The position numbers and the translations under genes were made by a program. From Mya arenaria (Eukaryota; Mollusca; Bivalvia; Myida; Myidae): a DNA stretch of 64,000 bases. Each line of letters begins with the position of its first letter. The first letter of the stretch is position 1. Below the pieces are notes generated by a model. It saw only the letters and a list, made by a program, of their open reading frames with translations, searched no databases and was not told where the DNA came from. Below are positions 34,528 through 46,516 of the stretch, piece after piece. The stretch spans positions 40,988,737 to 41,052,736 of the forward strand of contig NC_069126.1 of NCBI RefSeq assembly GCF_026914265.1. Reading direction: 5' to 3'.

Positions 34528-37500
34528 CTAAATATAGCATTGTACTACGTTTCCAAATGGCCTATTTACTGAGTATAAGTATTATCGAAAACATTGGAAA
34601 CAATTGTTATATTTCTAAACTTGAATGGCATCATATTTGGTAAAATATCATGTGTTGTAATTATCTTTGATTGCATGCATGTTCATTATGCATATTAGTC
34701 TTACTGTTTTCTATTAAGATATATTCCATACACTGACATTGAAACGTAATGTAGTTGGCTATCCTGCATGTCTTACTTTTTCTTGTCAGGCTTCAAATTA
34801 CTTTGAGTATGATATTTGCATCACATTAAATATCTCGAAGAATACCTCGCAAGGTAAAGGGTGACTCACCTGCATTTCAATGCTCTGTGATGCCGCCTGC
34901 CTCTGCACGACTGCGTACTGGACTCCTTCCGTTTCCATGTGTAGCAAACCATTGTCCGACGCCGTGTCTGTTATTTTAAAACATCATTAATTGCATTTAT
35001 TAATAAATGCTTATTGGGGTGGTAATAGCTATATACCAATAGCTAGTATGTCAAGAATGAGAACGAAGAGTATAAAACAGATTATAATTTCCTATGACCG
35101 TCATTGCAAATGTATTCGACTTTTATAACTATTTATCAATATTAGACAATAAGTAAACTTTTTAATTTTTTGCATAACACCTACAATTCGTATACAAGTG
35201 ACATCGAAAGAGTAATATTTCACAAATGTATTCCTTTTCATTTTTTCATTGTTGTTTGGGAAAACAAAAACATCATTTGTATATTGTATTAAATAAAATA
35301 CAATTTGCAGCTGCGTATATAAAGATATTTAAATTACATTAACATGTATGTTTTTTTTATTTTAATGAGTTCATGAAATTCGTTTGGAAATGTTTCGTAA
35401 TAAATTATGACATGTTGATTATATCAATTTCGAAGTTTCAGGATTGTGATTATTTGTACCCTTGTAAAGTATCTTACAGGAAAAATAAATACTACACTTT
35501 GAATAACTCTTGTTTAACAAAGATACATAATAATAATATATATTGCTTCCCTTTGAATTCACTTTGTTAAACAAGAAATATATCGGCTTTAGTGTTTTCC
35601 ATAAATTTTCAGCCAATCAAAGTCATGATATGTTTAGTTTCCTATCATTGAAAAATCGTTACCTATTGCTGAAGATGATTCATCATGATTAAGTAAATTG
35701 CTATAACTGCGCATGCGCATATAGAAAAGCCTTCTGTTTGCATATGCATAGGCGCAATTTCAATGTCAACATTATCGCATTTTTCCGCTGACAGGACTGT
35801 TTGACAGTCACACGGCTTAATTTTAAAGCTGATGCATTTTGGGAGGGGAAAACACTAAGTCGGTTCACTCCGCTATGTTCCGTTAGGATTCTTATTAAAA
35901 AAGAAATTACATAATAAACTTTAACATATACTAGGCACATGATGGGATTTTCAAAGGCCATGAAAACGGATTCACACATATAAGTTAGTCACCTAAAAGA
36001 TAGAAACTTACCGCTGTGATTTTCAACACTGAAATCAGAACAAGTATGTCTTTACTTATATGAGAAAAAGTACTTATACACGTATTACTTGTTTAAGCCC
36101 AAGCATCGTCAGATCTTTTATCGGATAAACTGTCATGAGTTAATTGCACAATATATTAACAAATAAAAATATATCTTAGATTACAACTTTTAGCAGATAT
36201 GTCAATTTTCAAATCTCTTATTTAAAGTTACAATTATTACATACAAATTTTGAATCACTAATTTTAAATTTACAATTGATACATACATTTCTATGGTGTT
36301 GACTGCGTTGTCCTTTCGTCGTTTAAGAAATATACACCCTATATAAAATATATTTATTGATTTAAAGAATATAACCAAATCTAGCTCTAGTTGTGTTGTC
36401 AAACTTAAACGAATCAGAAAACTGAAAAAGTGTCATACGGATCGTTCTTATTGTTCTAACTCTAACGACCATTAGTCAATGCAGCAGTCTAAAGAGATCG
36501 TTTACTCCAGTGAACCCTTATTATGTATCGTAGCTTTCAATGTTTGATTAATGGCTTGTTCTCATGTCAAAGTATTGTTTCATTAATCATTGTCCACTAT
36601 GTACTTCAATACCCGAATGCATTGTGTGTTAATGGAAAATCGCTCAATAATTATCAAGGCTAAAAAACTCATCTCATATTCATAACAAATTTGGGTTTGG
36701 GCGATGATTCAATCAGGAAAAATATTTATAGTTTATAGTTTTGCTCACGATTGAATCAGAGGTTTGATTTATCATCATGTATTGAAGTGAGAGTATTAAG
36801 GAAAATTACTCCATTCTTACTTCCGATTACAAACAAGATGCAGAGTCCACAGAAAACGGCAGTTGCAATAAGTATATTCTTCACTGGGGATCGGAATGTT
36901 GAAAACAATGTCTGAATGCCCTTTTCATGGGAATGACTACCTGCAATATTTTGTTTCCGAATAGATTGCAATGTTATTAAAAGAAATTAATCAAAAACAT
37001 TTCATGCATTATAAGTTTAATAAATATCTGAATAGTTGATTACCAACCCTGTGTCACTGAGCTTAAAACTGTCAATGACTTTTTCTCCGAGTTTATTATT
37101 TTGCAAAAAAATATCCTTTCACCGTCGCCGGCATTATTTAATGTTAACAGGCATTCGTCTGTTTTGTTACAAGTCTTTATAACAGTGCTTTCTCCATCTT
37201 TCCACCAAAGCGTATATTGCCCGTTTGCATTGCACTCATCCAACACAGTACATTTTCAGTTAAATGATTAAAAGAGTAAATAATAGTTTTTATACGTTTT
37301 GTGATATTTGCGACTTACTGTTTGGTAAATTGGTAAAACACTGTGTCTATAACATAGTACAATATAATAATACATTCCGCATAATGGATCTTTCGGCAAA
37401 TCAAAGGCATTATTAGTATGGAGATAGTAATCTCGGATTGATAAATAATGTGGACGTAAGTCGACAACATCAATAAAATCGAGTACGTACCTGAAAATGA

Positions 37501-39137
37501 TACGGTATAATTTTGAGTCAAATGGGCTGAGAAATGATCGCATCTTGTGGAACATGTAATGGTTCCCCCAGCCATGCCTTTAGTCACTATGTAAATCGCA
37601 TTGGAAACAAAACGGTAACTCCCATGTTCAACAATAGTCTCATTACTTAATGCAGTATATTGTAAATCATTCCTGTTGCTTGACCAAACAATTGCGCAAG
37701 GTGGATTTGATTCATTCGTTTCACAAGAAAGGTTTATAAAACAGATATCACTTTCGTTGTATTTTTGTTGTATTGTTTTGACGGACATTGAAATGTTCGA
37801 CGGCGGATCTGAAAACAGAACACGACAAACTCTTATATTACTGTAATTGTTTACAATTTAAAAAATGAAGAAAATAAATTATGTATCCGCCCATGCTACA
37901 AACATTTACCACGAGAAGGATAGGTATATCAAGTGTGTTAGTCCTTATCTCAAACTCCTCTTTTTAAACGTCATCGAGTACGCATATTTTATATAAAAAA
38001 CGCTAGTAAAACTTACATTTGATACTGATGTTTTTGCATATGGAATGATCTGCTATTCCAAAGTCCTCAAAACTTTTCTTGGTGCAACACATTTCTTTTC
38101 CATTCCACAATTTGTTAGTCTTAGTCACTTTAGCTGTACTTGTAAATTTATGAGAAGATCCATTAAATAAATCAGTTCGTAGAGCATCAGATAGCAAAAC
38201 ATTGCCAACACGTATATCTATTACCGGTGCTGGGATAGCATTGTGCACTATACAGGTTATTGTCGAGCTTTCACCGTCAAGAAATTCAGGAACTGTAAGA
38301 ACGGGTGGGCTACCTTTCTCTGGAATTAAAACAAGGATATAACAACATCCCATATTATACACGAAAGAACAGTATAATATCCACATAATTCGAATTTAGC
38401 TTATGTATATAATACTTGCTTACCTACGTTACATAGAATGGCGTGTACTTCGGAAGGTGTTTCAATGGCTGCATTTGAAACCTGACACGTCACATTCCGT
38501 CTCGACAGTCCGTCCATTTGTTGGTAAATGTTACGGAATATGTAAAACCCTTTCTTCCATTCGCTTTCAGCAAGAACAAATGTTTCCTGTCCCAGTAAAA
38601 GTACTGTTTGTACTGGTTCTGTTCCATTTTCAGTCTGACAATATATGTCGGAATCTTTATAAACATATATACATTCTGTTGTATTAAAGTCGGCGGACTT
38701 TGGACCGATGATTGGGTAACTCGGTGGCTCTAAAAAGCAACTCATACGCTTTATAACTTTATTATTAAGTGTGAATCAATACATTCATTTACCACGTTGA
38801 AATGGACTTCGATATTTACCTTTCACATTTAAAGCTATTAAGCTTGATCTTATTGTTGTGTTTGCTGAACATCCGGCGTAAAAGTAAGATCTGTTGTATT
38901 CAATTGAAGCAACCCATTTCAAAAAGAAGGACCCATCCTCCGAATATCTTATAACATTTGGCCCAGTCATTGTTTGAAGTTGTTTGCCGCCTTCCATAAT
39001 GTATTTCCATTCTATGTCACATTCCCAAGGGTAGAAGGGTGTCGCTTTCAGTGTAACCTCCCTGTTCACAAACGCTGGCCCTACCACTGATAATGTTCCG
39101 TACAGGTTTCTGGCTTCGCAGATATACCGGAACAGAG
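34345..39137 (-). CDS. IgSF receptor copy 3: four Ig-like domains, TM, ITIM/ITSM tail
   Basis: Minus-strand exons in order: Ig1 38820-39137, Ig3 38424-38729, Ig4 38017-38319, Ig5 37491-37808, TM 36821-36940, tail-a 34870-34967, tail-b 34345-34527. They sum to 1646 nt, the remainder expected after a first exon ending in phase 1, so the frame is intact. Ig2 is absent and the Ig6 exon is decayed; skipping it preserves the frame. The tail is unrelated to copies 1 and 2 and carries VQYAVV, LAYAEL and TEYADI. The first two fit the ITIM consensus (I/V/L/S-x-Y-x-x-I/V/L) and the third fits the ITSM (T-x-Y-x-x-V/I). By the established behaviour of such motifs this tail should recruit SH2 phosphatases and inhibit; that is inference here. 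No first exon was found. Confidence 0.72.
34870..34967 (-). CDS. Copy 3 tail exon a (ITIM-like VQYAVV)
   Basis: 98 nt, phase 1 to 0, acceptor aaataacag, donor GCAG|GTGAGT. Encodes TASDNGLLHMETEGVQYAVV and then a Gln/Ala/Ser segment ending SIEMQ. Its phases are identical to tail exon 1 of copies 1 and 2. Confidence 0.72.
36012..36028 (-). other. Candidate 17-nt microexon
   Basis: Acceptor tgatttcag and donor CG|GTAAGT flank only 17 nt (TGTTGAAAATCACAGCG). Inclusion after the TM exon would shift the frame. The two tail exons would then read in another frame, without any ITIM/ITSM motif, and stop within tail-b. It may equally be a chance pair of splice-like sites. Confidence 0.3.
36821..36940 (-). 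CDS. Copy 3 transmembrane exon
   Basis: 120 nt, phase 1-1, acceptor atattgcag, donor GGAA|GTAAGA. Encodes a short stalk (SHSHEKGIQTLFSTFRS) and the span NILIATAVFCGLCILFVIG. It has little sequence identity with the TM exons of copies 1 and 2. Confidence 0.72.
37048..37258 (-). pseudogene. Copy 3 Ig6 exon remnant without acceptor
   Basis: The 3' two-thirds of the Ig6 exon (..GQYTLWWKDGE.. to the donor CAGG|GTTGGT) is open, but the first part and the intron acceptor present in copy 4 (45840-45925) are deleted; the break lies near 37258. It is unlikely to be spliced in. Because Ig exons are phase 1-1, Ig5 can join the TM exon directly in frame. Confidence 0.7.
37491..37808 (-). CDS. Copy 3 Ig5 exon
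   Basis: 318 nt, phase 1-1, acceptor tgttttcag, donor TCAG|GTACGT. Carries LSCETNESNPPCAIVWS and GGTITCSTRC. Frame intact. Confidence 0.83.
38017..38319 (-). CDS. Copy 3 Ig4 exon
   Basis: 303 nt, phase 1-1. Carries LTVPEFLDGESS, TCIVHNAIPAPVIDI and WNGKEMCC. Frame intact. Confidence 0.82.
38424..38729 (-). CDS. Copy 3 Ig3 exon
   Basis: 306 nt, phase 1-1. Carries PPSYPIIGPKSADF, IYCQTENGTEP and NVTCQVSN. Only about 90 bp of intron separate it from Ig1, so the Ig2 exon has been deleted. Confidence 0.82.
38820..39137 (-). CDS. Copy 3 Ig1 exon
   Basis: 318 nt, phase 1-1, acceptor catgtttag, donor AAAG|GTAAAT. Carries RYICEARNLYGT, PWECDIEWKY and YFYAGC. The frame is intact. Confidence 0.8.
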
Positions 39138-39829
39138 CTAAACATGTAGTAAACAAAAAAGTGAAAAATGTAATCGAGTACACACGTCATGCTAAAACAG
39201 TATTTTACTCGTAAACTAAAATCATATATCCATAAGATAAATTTGAGTGGCGATCAGTTTTAGTTGCAACTGAATCCATAAGAGCTATACCGAAAAACTG
39301 TACGATTTTTATTATTCATTCTGATTTTGCTACATTTTGTATCTTAAAGACGACATGGCATTGAAAACAGTTTTGACATACATTTATAAACGCAGACGGT
39401 AGGAACGCTACCGCACTTATATTTAGTATCTAAAATTTATTCCCATTGGTTTGATTTTTGCCCTCTTTTAGAACATGTTTTGTATTCTGTCAATGATTGA
39501 GTGATCGTCGGAGGTAGCAAACTGAGAGAGTCCTTCTTAGCAATTCAGATTGTACGGAATATATTCTAGCTGTCTTAGAATGCAACGTCTTCTCTGCATC
39601 CAGGGGACCAAATTATGACTTCATATATATTATAAAACTTGAAGTGTATGCAATTAGTTGTGGTACTTATTAAACGCCGATAGGCTATTGCATTCCCTTG
39701 TAATGATTTTGATAATCTCATTAGTATGACCTTAATCCTTAAACCGTCGGTAGTGTCAACAATATTTTGGCCCTTATTTAGAATAAAAAATCTTACATTG
39801 TTCATGCTTGCAAACGTTGATGACTTTAT

Positions 39830-41600
39830 TGAAAGATTCGAAGCAGCTCAAACATCAGTAGCAGTAGAAGTAGCAATAAATTAAGTCGATGTAGTATTAA
39901 CACTTACTGAAGTTTAACATATAAAACAAAAATTATCTAAATGTATCTTATGAACCGGTTAAGCGCACGGCAAATTGAACACCCCTTATTATGGTAGCAT
40001 TGCTGGTGCAACAAATAATATTTATCCTGATGAATATGACTGCTGCACTTTGGTTGAATTTGTTGAACGATTCTTTCCAATGGATACTAGTAATCACAAT
40101 TTATAAAAAAGAGACAGACCGTCCCTCATTTCTTCTTTGAGGGAAAATAAGTATTGTTCGCCCTTTCGGTTTACAATTGAAACTGAAGCGCCGGAAACTC
40201 GTTCCTTTCATAGTTTTATACAGAAATAAATCTTACTTTTATATTTATTAAACAAGTTCCCATTCGCAGACAGTCGACACAATTAGTGTATTCTTAAAGT
40301 AGTCACTGTACGGATTTAAAACAGAAACGATACCAATTGTCAAGTTCAAACCACATTAAAAATGATGATTTAATATTTATGCTGAATTGATATTTATACG
40401 AAGAGTTTGGAAAACTATGGAAATTTGAATATCTGCTAGTGCTCAATCAATCTTAATTCCAAGTCTGAAACGTGAAAAACGTATAAAATACATGCTCGAA
40501 CTTTGTTTTAAATTTAAAAAAGCGTATACTCATACATATATAAATGGACAGAAAGAGTTTTCGAAACATTATAATATACTCGACAAAAATTCATGCGAGT
40601 AGGTATAAAATGGTATAAAGTTTCGAATGTATTGAACAAACGTTTTCATGTCATACATAATATGAAATAATAATGTTATTATAATTGCTAAAATATGAAA
40701 GATATTGAGTATCAATGAATGGCTAAGTGATCAAGCTTAATAGCTTATAAGTATTGATCAAAATGATAAGATAAATAAAATGTCAACGCCGTTTTAAGTC
40801 ATGAAATAAAGAAATATCTCTTTTTCACGCAAATGGACATCTCAGTATGAGCAATTTACGCCAGATACGTGGTTTTGTTGTAGTTCTTGAACAAAAAATG
40901 TACATGAAGCTAATAATGGTATTAAGCGGTAAACGAGTCATTGATGAATGTGACACAAAGGAACTCTGCTTTAGCATACAGTGTGAACAAAGCATTTTTG
41001 CACTTTCGTGTTTTGGCATTTCGAAAGAAGTAGTAGAAGATACTGTTGTAGAAGTAGCATTAGCAGCAATAGTAGGGGCAGTACCTGCACCAGCAGCACA
41101 GAGCTCAGTAGCAGAGGAAATAGCAGTAAAATAAATCGCTGTAGTAATAACACTAACTGAAATTAAACATCTAAAACATAACCGAGCAATTGTCATGTAA
41201 CTTACGTACTAGTTAATCTCACGGCAAATTGAACACCCTTTAATATCCATTGGTGTTGCATTGCTCACGCTCCAAATATTATTTATATGGATGAATACTT
41301 TGGTTATTATTGTTTTGTTACAATGGATTATCACAATTTCAGAAAATTAAGACAGACAGACAGAATGAGAGTTACTCTTAATTATTTGGGAAGATAAATA
41401 GAGATCGCCCTTTCGGTCCACAATCATTTAACTGAAGCACCGGAAACTCAGTCCTTTCATAGTTTCTATGTAGCAATAAGTTTATTATTAATGTTTATAA
41501 TAAGTTTTTTTTGAAAACTGTGGGAATTTAAATGTTTGTCAGCACTCAATCATTCTCAATTCCGAGTCTGAACCATGAAAAGGTATAAAATACATGTTAG
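39830..41600 (-). repeat. Upstream block U of copy 3, partly doubled
   Basis: It is homologous, in inverted orientation, to 19700-20900. Two partial copies lie in tandem (39830-40330 and 40680-41500), both with the 'acggcaaattgaacaccc' landmark. The Leu/Ser-rich frames at 40825-41196 arise from the low-complexity tract near 41030-41150. No first exon was identified. Confidence 0.6.
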
Positions 41601-41634
41601 ATGCTTGAATTCAATAAACAAAACGTATACTTAT

Positions 41635-41664
41635 ACACACACACACACACATATATATATATGG
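41635..41664. repeat. (AC)n(AT)n microsatellite
   Basis: acacacacacac followed by atatatatat. Confidence 0.9.
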
Positions 41665-41874
41665 AAAGAAAGATGTGCATAACATTCAAATATATATAAA
41701 TAATACTTAGTTACTCTTTTTTTCCCATATAGTCAGCAACTACACTCTGAAAATAACCTTAACAATAATAGTTTGGCTCTGCGAAGAGGGACAGTTTTTA
41801 GACATATTCGCAAACATGTGAACGAAACATAAATCCCCTTCGGCTTAAAATTAACACCGTCCGTCATTATGTCT

Positions 41875-42590
41875 TAGTCATGCAGAGACACAGTTGCCAT
41901 TGCCACCAAAAGAGAAAAGTGGAATTCCACTTGTATCATACAGCACGAACTCAACCTATGTCAATCAGTGGTCATAAATGGCTTACATGGCCAACATTAT
42001 ACCAACGATTGCATTGCGAAACACACAGACACACGAAACGACGTTATCGTAGTTATTCGATAAAAGGTACTGCAACCACAAAACAATTATTAAAACTAAG
42101 TACTAGCGTCCCGCGAGTGAGGCATTTCAATAATATTTGTAATGGGAGAGGTGACTGATTTGCACCCTGTTGTAAATTATCAATACGTTAGTTATCAACA
42201 GTTAAGCTCCGCCTACATGTAATCGCTTCGACATAGAAGTTGTTGTATAGACGAAAACAAAAGAAACTCTTTCAAAAATATTTGGAATAGCGGTTTTGCT
42301 TCTTTTCCCCATTTCGGTTCAGATCATTCTCTTACATGGCAATATATTGGCCTGCATATGGTTGGCTTACTATATATGCTAATTAAAAATATGATGCTCA
42401 ACCTTGATTTTTGTTTTTACATGCATTGTACTTTGAAGCTTTTCTTAACATCGCCGGTCATTGTCCGCTTATATCAAGCACTAACATTGTTTCAAGTGTC
42501 ATTATATTATATGGTTACAAATACTATTGTACATACTATGAAACAATGGCGATCTTCGGACCATTACTTTTTTATTAAAGTGACACTCTT
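41875..42590 (+). pseudogene. Decayed 5' block and first exon in plus orientation
   Basis: Related to 6120-7390 upstream of copy 1: 'ggtgactgatttgcaccctg', 'atcgcttcgacatagaagttg' and 'cttaacatcgccggtcattg'. The ATG of the hydrophobic exon is lost. The neighbouring receptor copies are on the minus strand, so this 5' end is orphaned. Confidence 0.6.
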
Positions 42591-43900
42591 ATTCAAAATC
42601 AATACATACACATGTATAACATACATACATTTTGAGTGATAAATCTTCAATTACTTACTAAACAATGCATTTATGAAAAATACTTATTACTGATAACAAT
42701 ATTGTAATCGCGTATTTGAAAACTTCAAACGCAAATATATTAAAGGATTGATGAGTGTTAAACGATTAAATGTGATGTACACCTCCTCATAAAGGTAGAA
42801 ATACCGTGTTGACTGCACATTTCTTTCAAATTAAACTCGGAATCCTTCATAAGAACCATTGTTTTCGACATTTATTTATCCTTGATGGTATATTAAAATA
42901 ATTGTATTAATTGTGGTAAATCTTTTTTGGGAGTAAGAGTGCATCTTTTCTATTGATCTAAAATAAAGTCGATTTCATCATTGTTTACAGTGCTCATATC
43001 CATCCTACTTTGTGTTATTGTCTGCATGAATAATTAGAAACGGGTTTTGTAAATACCTTTTTCAATATGTAACCATTTTAAGATCTATATGCTTTATTCC
43101 AAGGTTTGCATTGTTATGTTTGTTATGTTAAGTATGTTAGCTTTCATGTCGGGAAATAGCTCATTGAGCTTATGTTTCCTGTTATTTTAAATCCGACTTT
43201 AACTTAAGATTTTTGTATCTCTTTTATCTTGTATGTAGGCTTAATCATAATAATTTCAACTTTCGCGGATGTTTAAAGGCCCGCATACTGCTTCTCATCC
43301 AATCAACATTTGTTGGGTCTGATCTTGCTTCAGCCAATGAGGTTTTATTATAAGCCAATTAAATGAAATACTCTTACTCCGCCGGTTCTGGATCATTAAG
43401 ATTTACCTTCATGTCATATAACTATGAATGATATAACACTGAAACGAAAGCGAAAAAAAACACTAAATTAAATGATTAAATAAAAAAACTCGCCTTCGCC
43501 ATGTCCTGTTTTTAAACAAATTGGAAGAGTAATAGTGTTATTTGTATTTAGAACGCTCTTTTTTAACTTATTTCTGCCTTAATCCGGAGGGAAACAAAAA
43601 CCTTCGGCCTGACGTCGTTTCAGAAATTTACAATTTTCGACAACAAATTATTGCGTTTAAATGTATGTTATAGTATATCAATTTCTGCAATTGTTGAGGA
43701 AAATGATTTGTGTGGTTTCCAATACAGCCGTAGGCCAGATATTGTCTACATGTTTTCATAAAGTTTGTTTGTAGTCCTAGCTCACAAAACACTTTCGATT
43801 TCTTACAAATTTAGGCTAGACAACGTTCTTATTGAGTTTCCTGGAGCTCGCAACGGCAACAATATATCTTCATAGCAAAATACGAAGAACATAAGCACTA
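42591..43900. other. Intergenic DNA, nothing recognised
   Basis: AT-rich sequence without a recognisable domain, RNA gene or repeat. Confidence 0.45.
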
Positions 43901-44690
43901 GTACACTTTATTTCGTGCACAGGTGTGCTAAAATGACCAGTTACACACAACATCATGTACATCAACATCACATTCATGTTCTGTTATATTGGATAAGGTA
44001 AACGAATCAAATCCTTACAAAATAATCAACTATATGCACACAATACAACAATCACATATACCATAGTTTCAGTGTTTCACTAATACCAATTTAGTGCTTA
44101 TAAATAAATGTTCAGCGATTCACATCAAACACATGAACTACCTTTTGGAATGGGGTTAACCCGGTCTACAAGATCTCAACATCAAAGACAGTCCCAACAT
44201 TGCACAGTTAAACCTTTAGGCCTATTTAGAGTCTACAACAACTTATTAACAAATAAACAACACAACAACATATATACCTATTACAAACTTATAGTACTTA
44301 ACAGCCAGATACAAACAATCTCACTGAATGAATATAAACACAGACAGAGTAACAGTAACAGTGGCAACTTCTCCAAGGAGACAAGACACCAATGGCAATG
44401 CAATATTAGTACAAACGTAACCAAAAGCATTGAGGATTTGTGTCTATATTTGTGCGTCCTGAGTATATGAAGCATTCTCGGTAAACAATATAGATATGGT
44501 TTACATTAACATATTATTGGATTGAAAGCTAAAGAATAAATGATACGCAGCATTTTGGAAATAGCGAATGATTAACAAACGATAACAATGCATTTCTAAG
44601 TTGCTGTCTAATATAAAATGCACAATTGTCAATGTATTACAAGAAAGAAGTACATAAAAGAAATCACACTTAAGAACAATATCAATACAT
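43900..44690 (-). other. Orphan receptor 3' flank
   Basis: Matches 57400-57990, the 3' flank of copy 5 (e.g. 'tgaatgaatataaacacagacagagtaa' against 57648 onward). It is joined near 44690 to intron sequence of the copy 3/copy 4 type ('tttgtcgtttaagaaatatacatcc', compare 36306 onward). No tail exon lies between them. Confidence 0.6.
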
Positions 44691-46198
44691 GACAGTGTTG
44701 TCCCTTTGTCGTTTAAGAAATATACATCCTATAAAAGATTTATATATATTATATATACCAAATCTAGATCTCAATAGCTGTTTTGAGGAGTGTACGTATC
44801 TTATTGTATTTTGCAACTAGATACGTTGTAATACGGTGCATAACATAAAATTGAACAACAAATAAAGCAGAACAATTAAAAAGGTATCATAAATTTTTTA
44901 ACTTAATGATTTTTCACACAACACGTGTTTATTTCTAACCGTGTACTCCAGTCGACCCTTTCAAAACTTCCCATTTTGCGTATTGTACAGAAAAGTGCTT
45001 TTTACTTAATTCAGTATCTATATCATTTTGACATTAGAACCACTTACAATATTAGATACAATGGTGAAATATGTGCATCTTATATTTTTGGTTCAAGATT
45101 AATATTATGTTTTGAATGCATTGTGTTTAAATGGTAAATCGCTGAATAAATATATGGCATAAAAAACATATTCCTATGAAACAGAGTGCTTAACTTTGGA
45201 AAAAATCATGGACGTATAGGTCCGTGACAAAATTAATGAAATATCTGAACAGTTAGATATCCGGATGTTTAAGGCGTTTAAATTTGGTCGACGATGCTAT
45301 CAGGAAAATGATATATTTATAGTTTTGCACTCAATTTACAGCCATTGAATGAAAGGTAAGAACTATCATTATCATACCTCAGATGAATGAAAGAATAGTT
45401 AATTTGATGAGAGTATAATATGCAAAATCCTTACCTCCGATTACAAACAAGATGCAGAATCCACAGAAAACGGCTGCTCCGATAAGTACATTGTTGTCTG
45501 GAAATCTATATGTTGAAACAATGTCTGAATGTCCTTTTCATAGAATTGACTGCCTGCAATTGTTTGTTTCCAATAAAATTGCAATATCATTGAAAGAAGC
45601 TAATTAAAGACATTTCATGCTTTATAAGTTTTATAAATATATGAATAGTTGATTACCAACCCTTTGTCACTGAACTTAAAACTTCAATGACACTTTCTCT
45701 GAGGTTTCTTTTAGCAAAAAAGTATCCTTTCACCGTCGCCGGCATGATTTAATGTTAACAGGCATTCGTCTGTTTTGTTACAAGTCTTTATAACAGTGCT
45801 TTCTCCGTCTTCCCACCAAAGAGTATATTGTTCATCCAACACAGTACATTTTACGACCACTGTTGTATCCGGAGATAAATCAAAGGGTGACGTCGTGTTC
45901 AAGTACAAGGTCGGATCACCTGAAATGAAGTGTAGGCATTGTAAATATCAGAACAAAATTAAATCTGTTAAATGATTAAAAGAGAAAATAATATTTTTTA
46001 TACGTTTTGTGATATTTGCGACTTACTGTTTGGTAAATTGGTAAAACACTGTGTCTATAACATAGAACAATATAATAATACATTCCGCATAATGGATCTT
46101 TCGGCAAATCAAAGGCATTATTAGTATGGAGATAGTAATCTCGGATTGATAAATAGTGTGGACGTACGTCGACAACATCAATAAAATCGAGTACGTAC

Positions 46199-46516
46199 CT
46201 GAAAATGATACGGTATAATTTTGAGTCAAATGGGCTGAGAAATGATCGCATCTTGTGGAACATGTAATGGTTCCCCCAGCCATGCCTTTCGTCACTATGT
46301 AAATCGCATTGGAAACAAAACGGTAACACCCATGTTCAACAATAGTCTCGTTACTTAATGCAGTATATTGTAAATCCTCCCTGTTGCTTGACCAAACAAT
46401 TGCGCAAGGTGGATTTGATTCATTCGTTTCACAAGAAAGGTTTATAAAACAGATAACACTTTCGTTGTATTTTTGTTGTATTGTTTTGACGGACATTGAA
46501 ATGTTCGACGGCGGAT
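46199..46516 (-). pseudogene. Copy 4 Ig5 exon (frame intact)
   Basis: 318 nt, phase 1-1, nearly identical to copy 3 Ig5, with LSCETNESNPPCAIVWS. It lies in a pseudogene. Confidence 0.8.

Noticed and set aside
40825..41196. Leu/Ser-rich small proteins on both strands in block U
   Set aside because: Frames arise from a low-complexity triplet-rich tract. The equivalent tract at 20211-20453 has a different composition and no conserved start.
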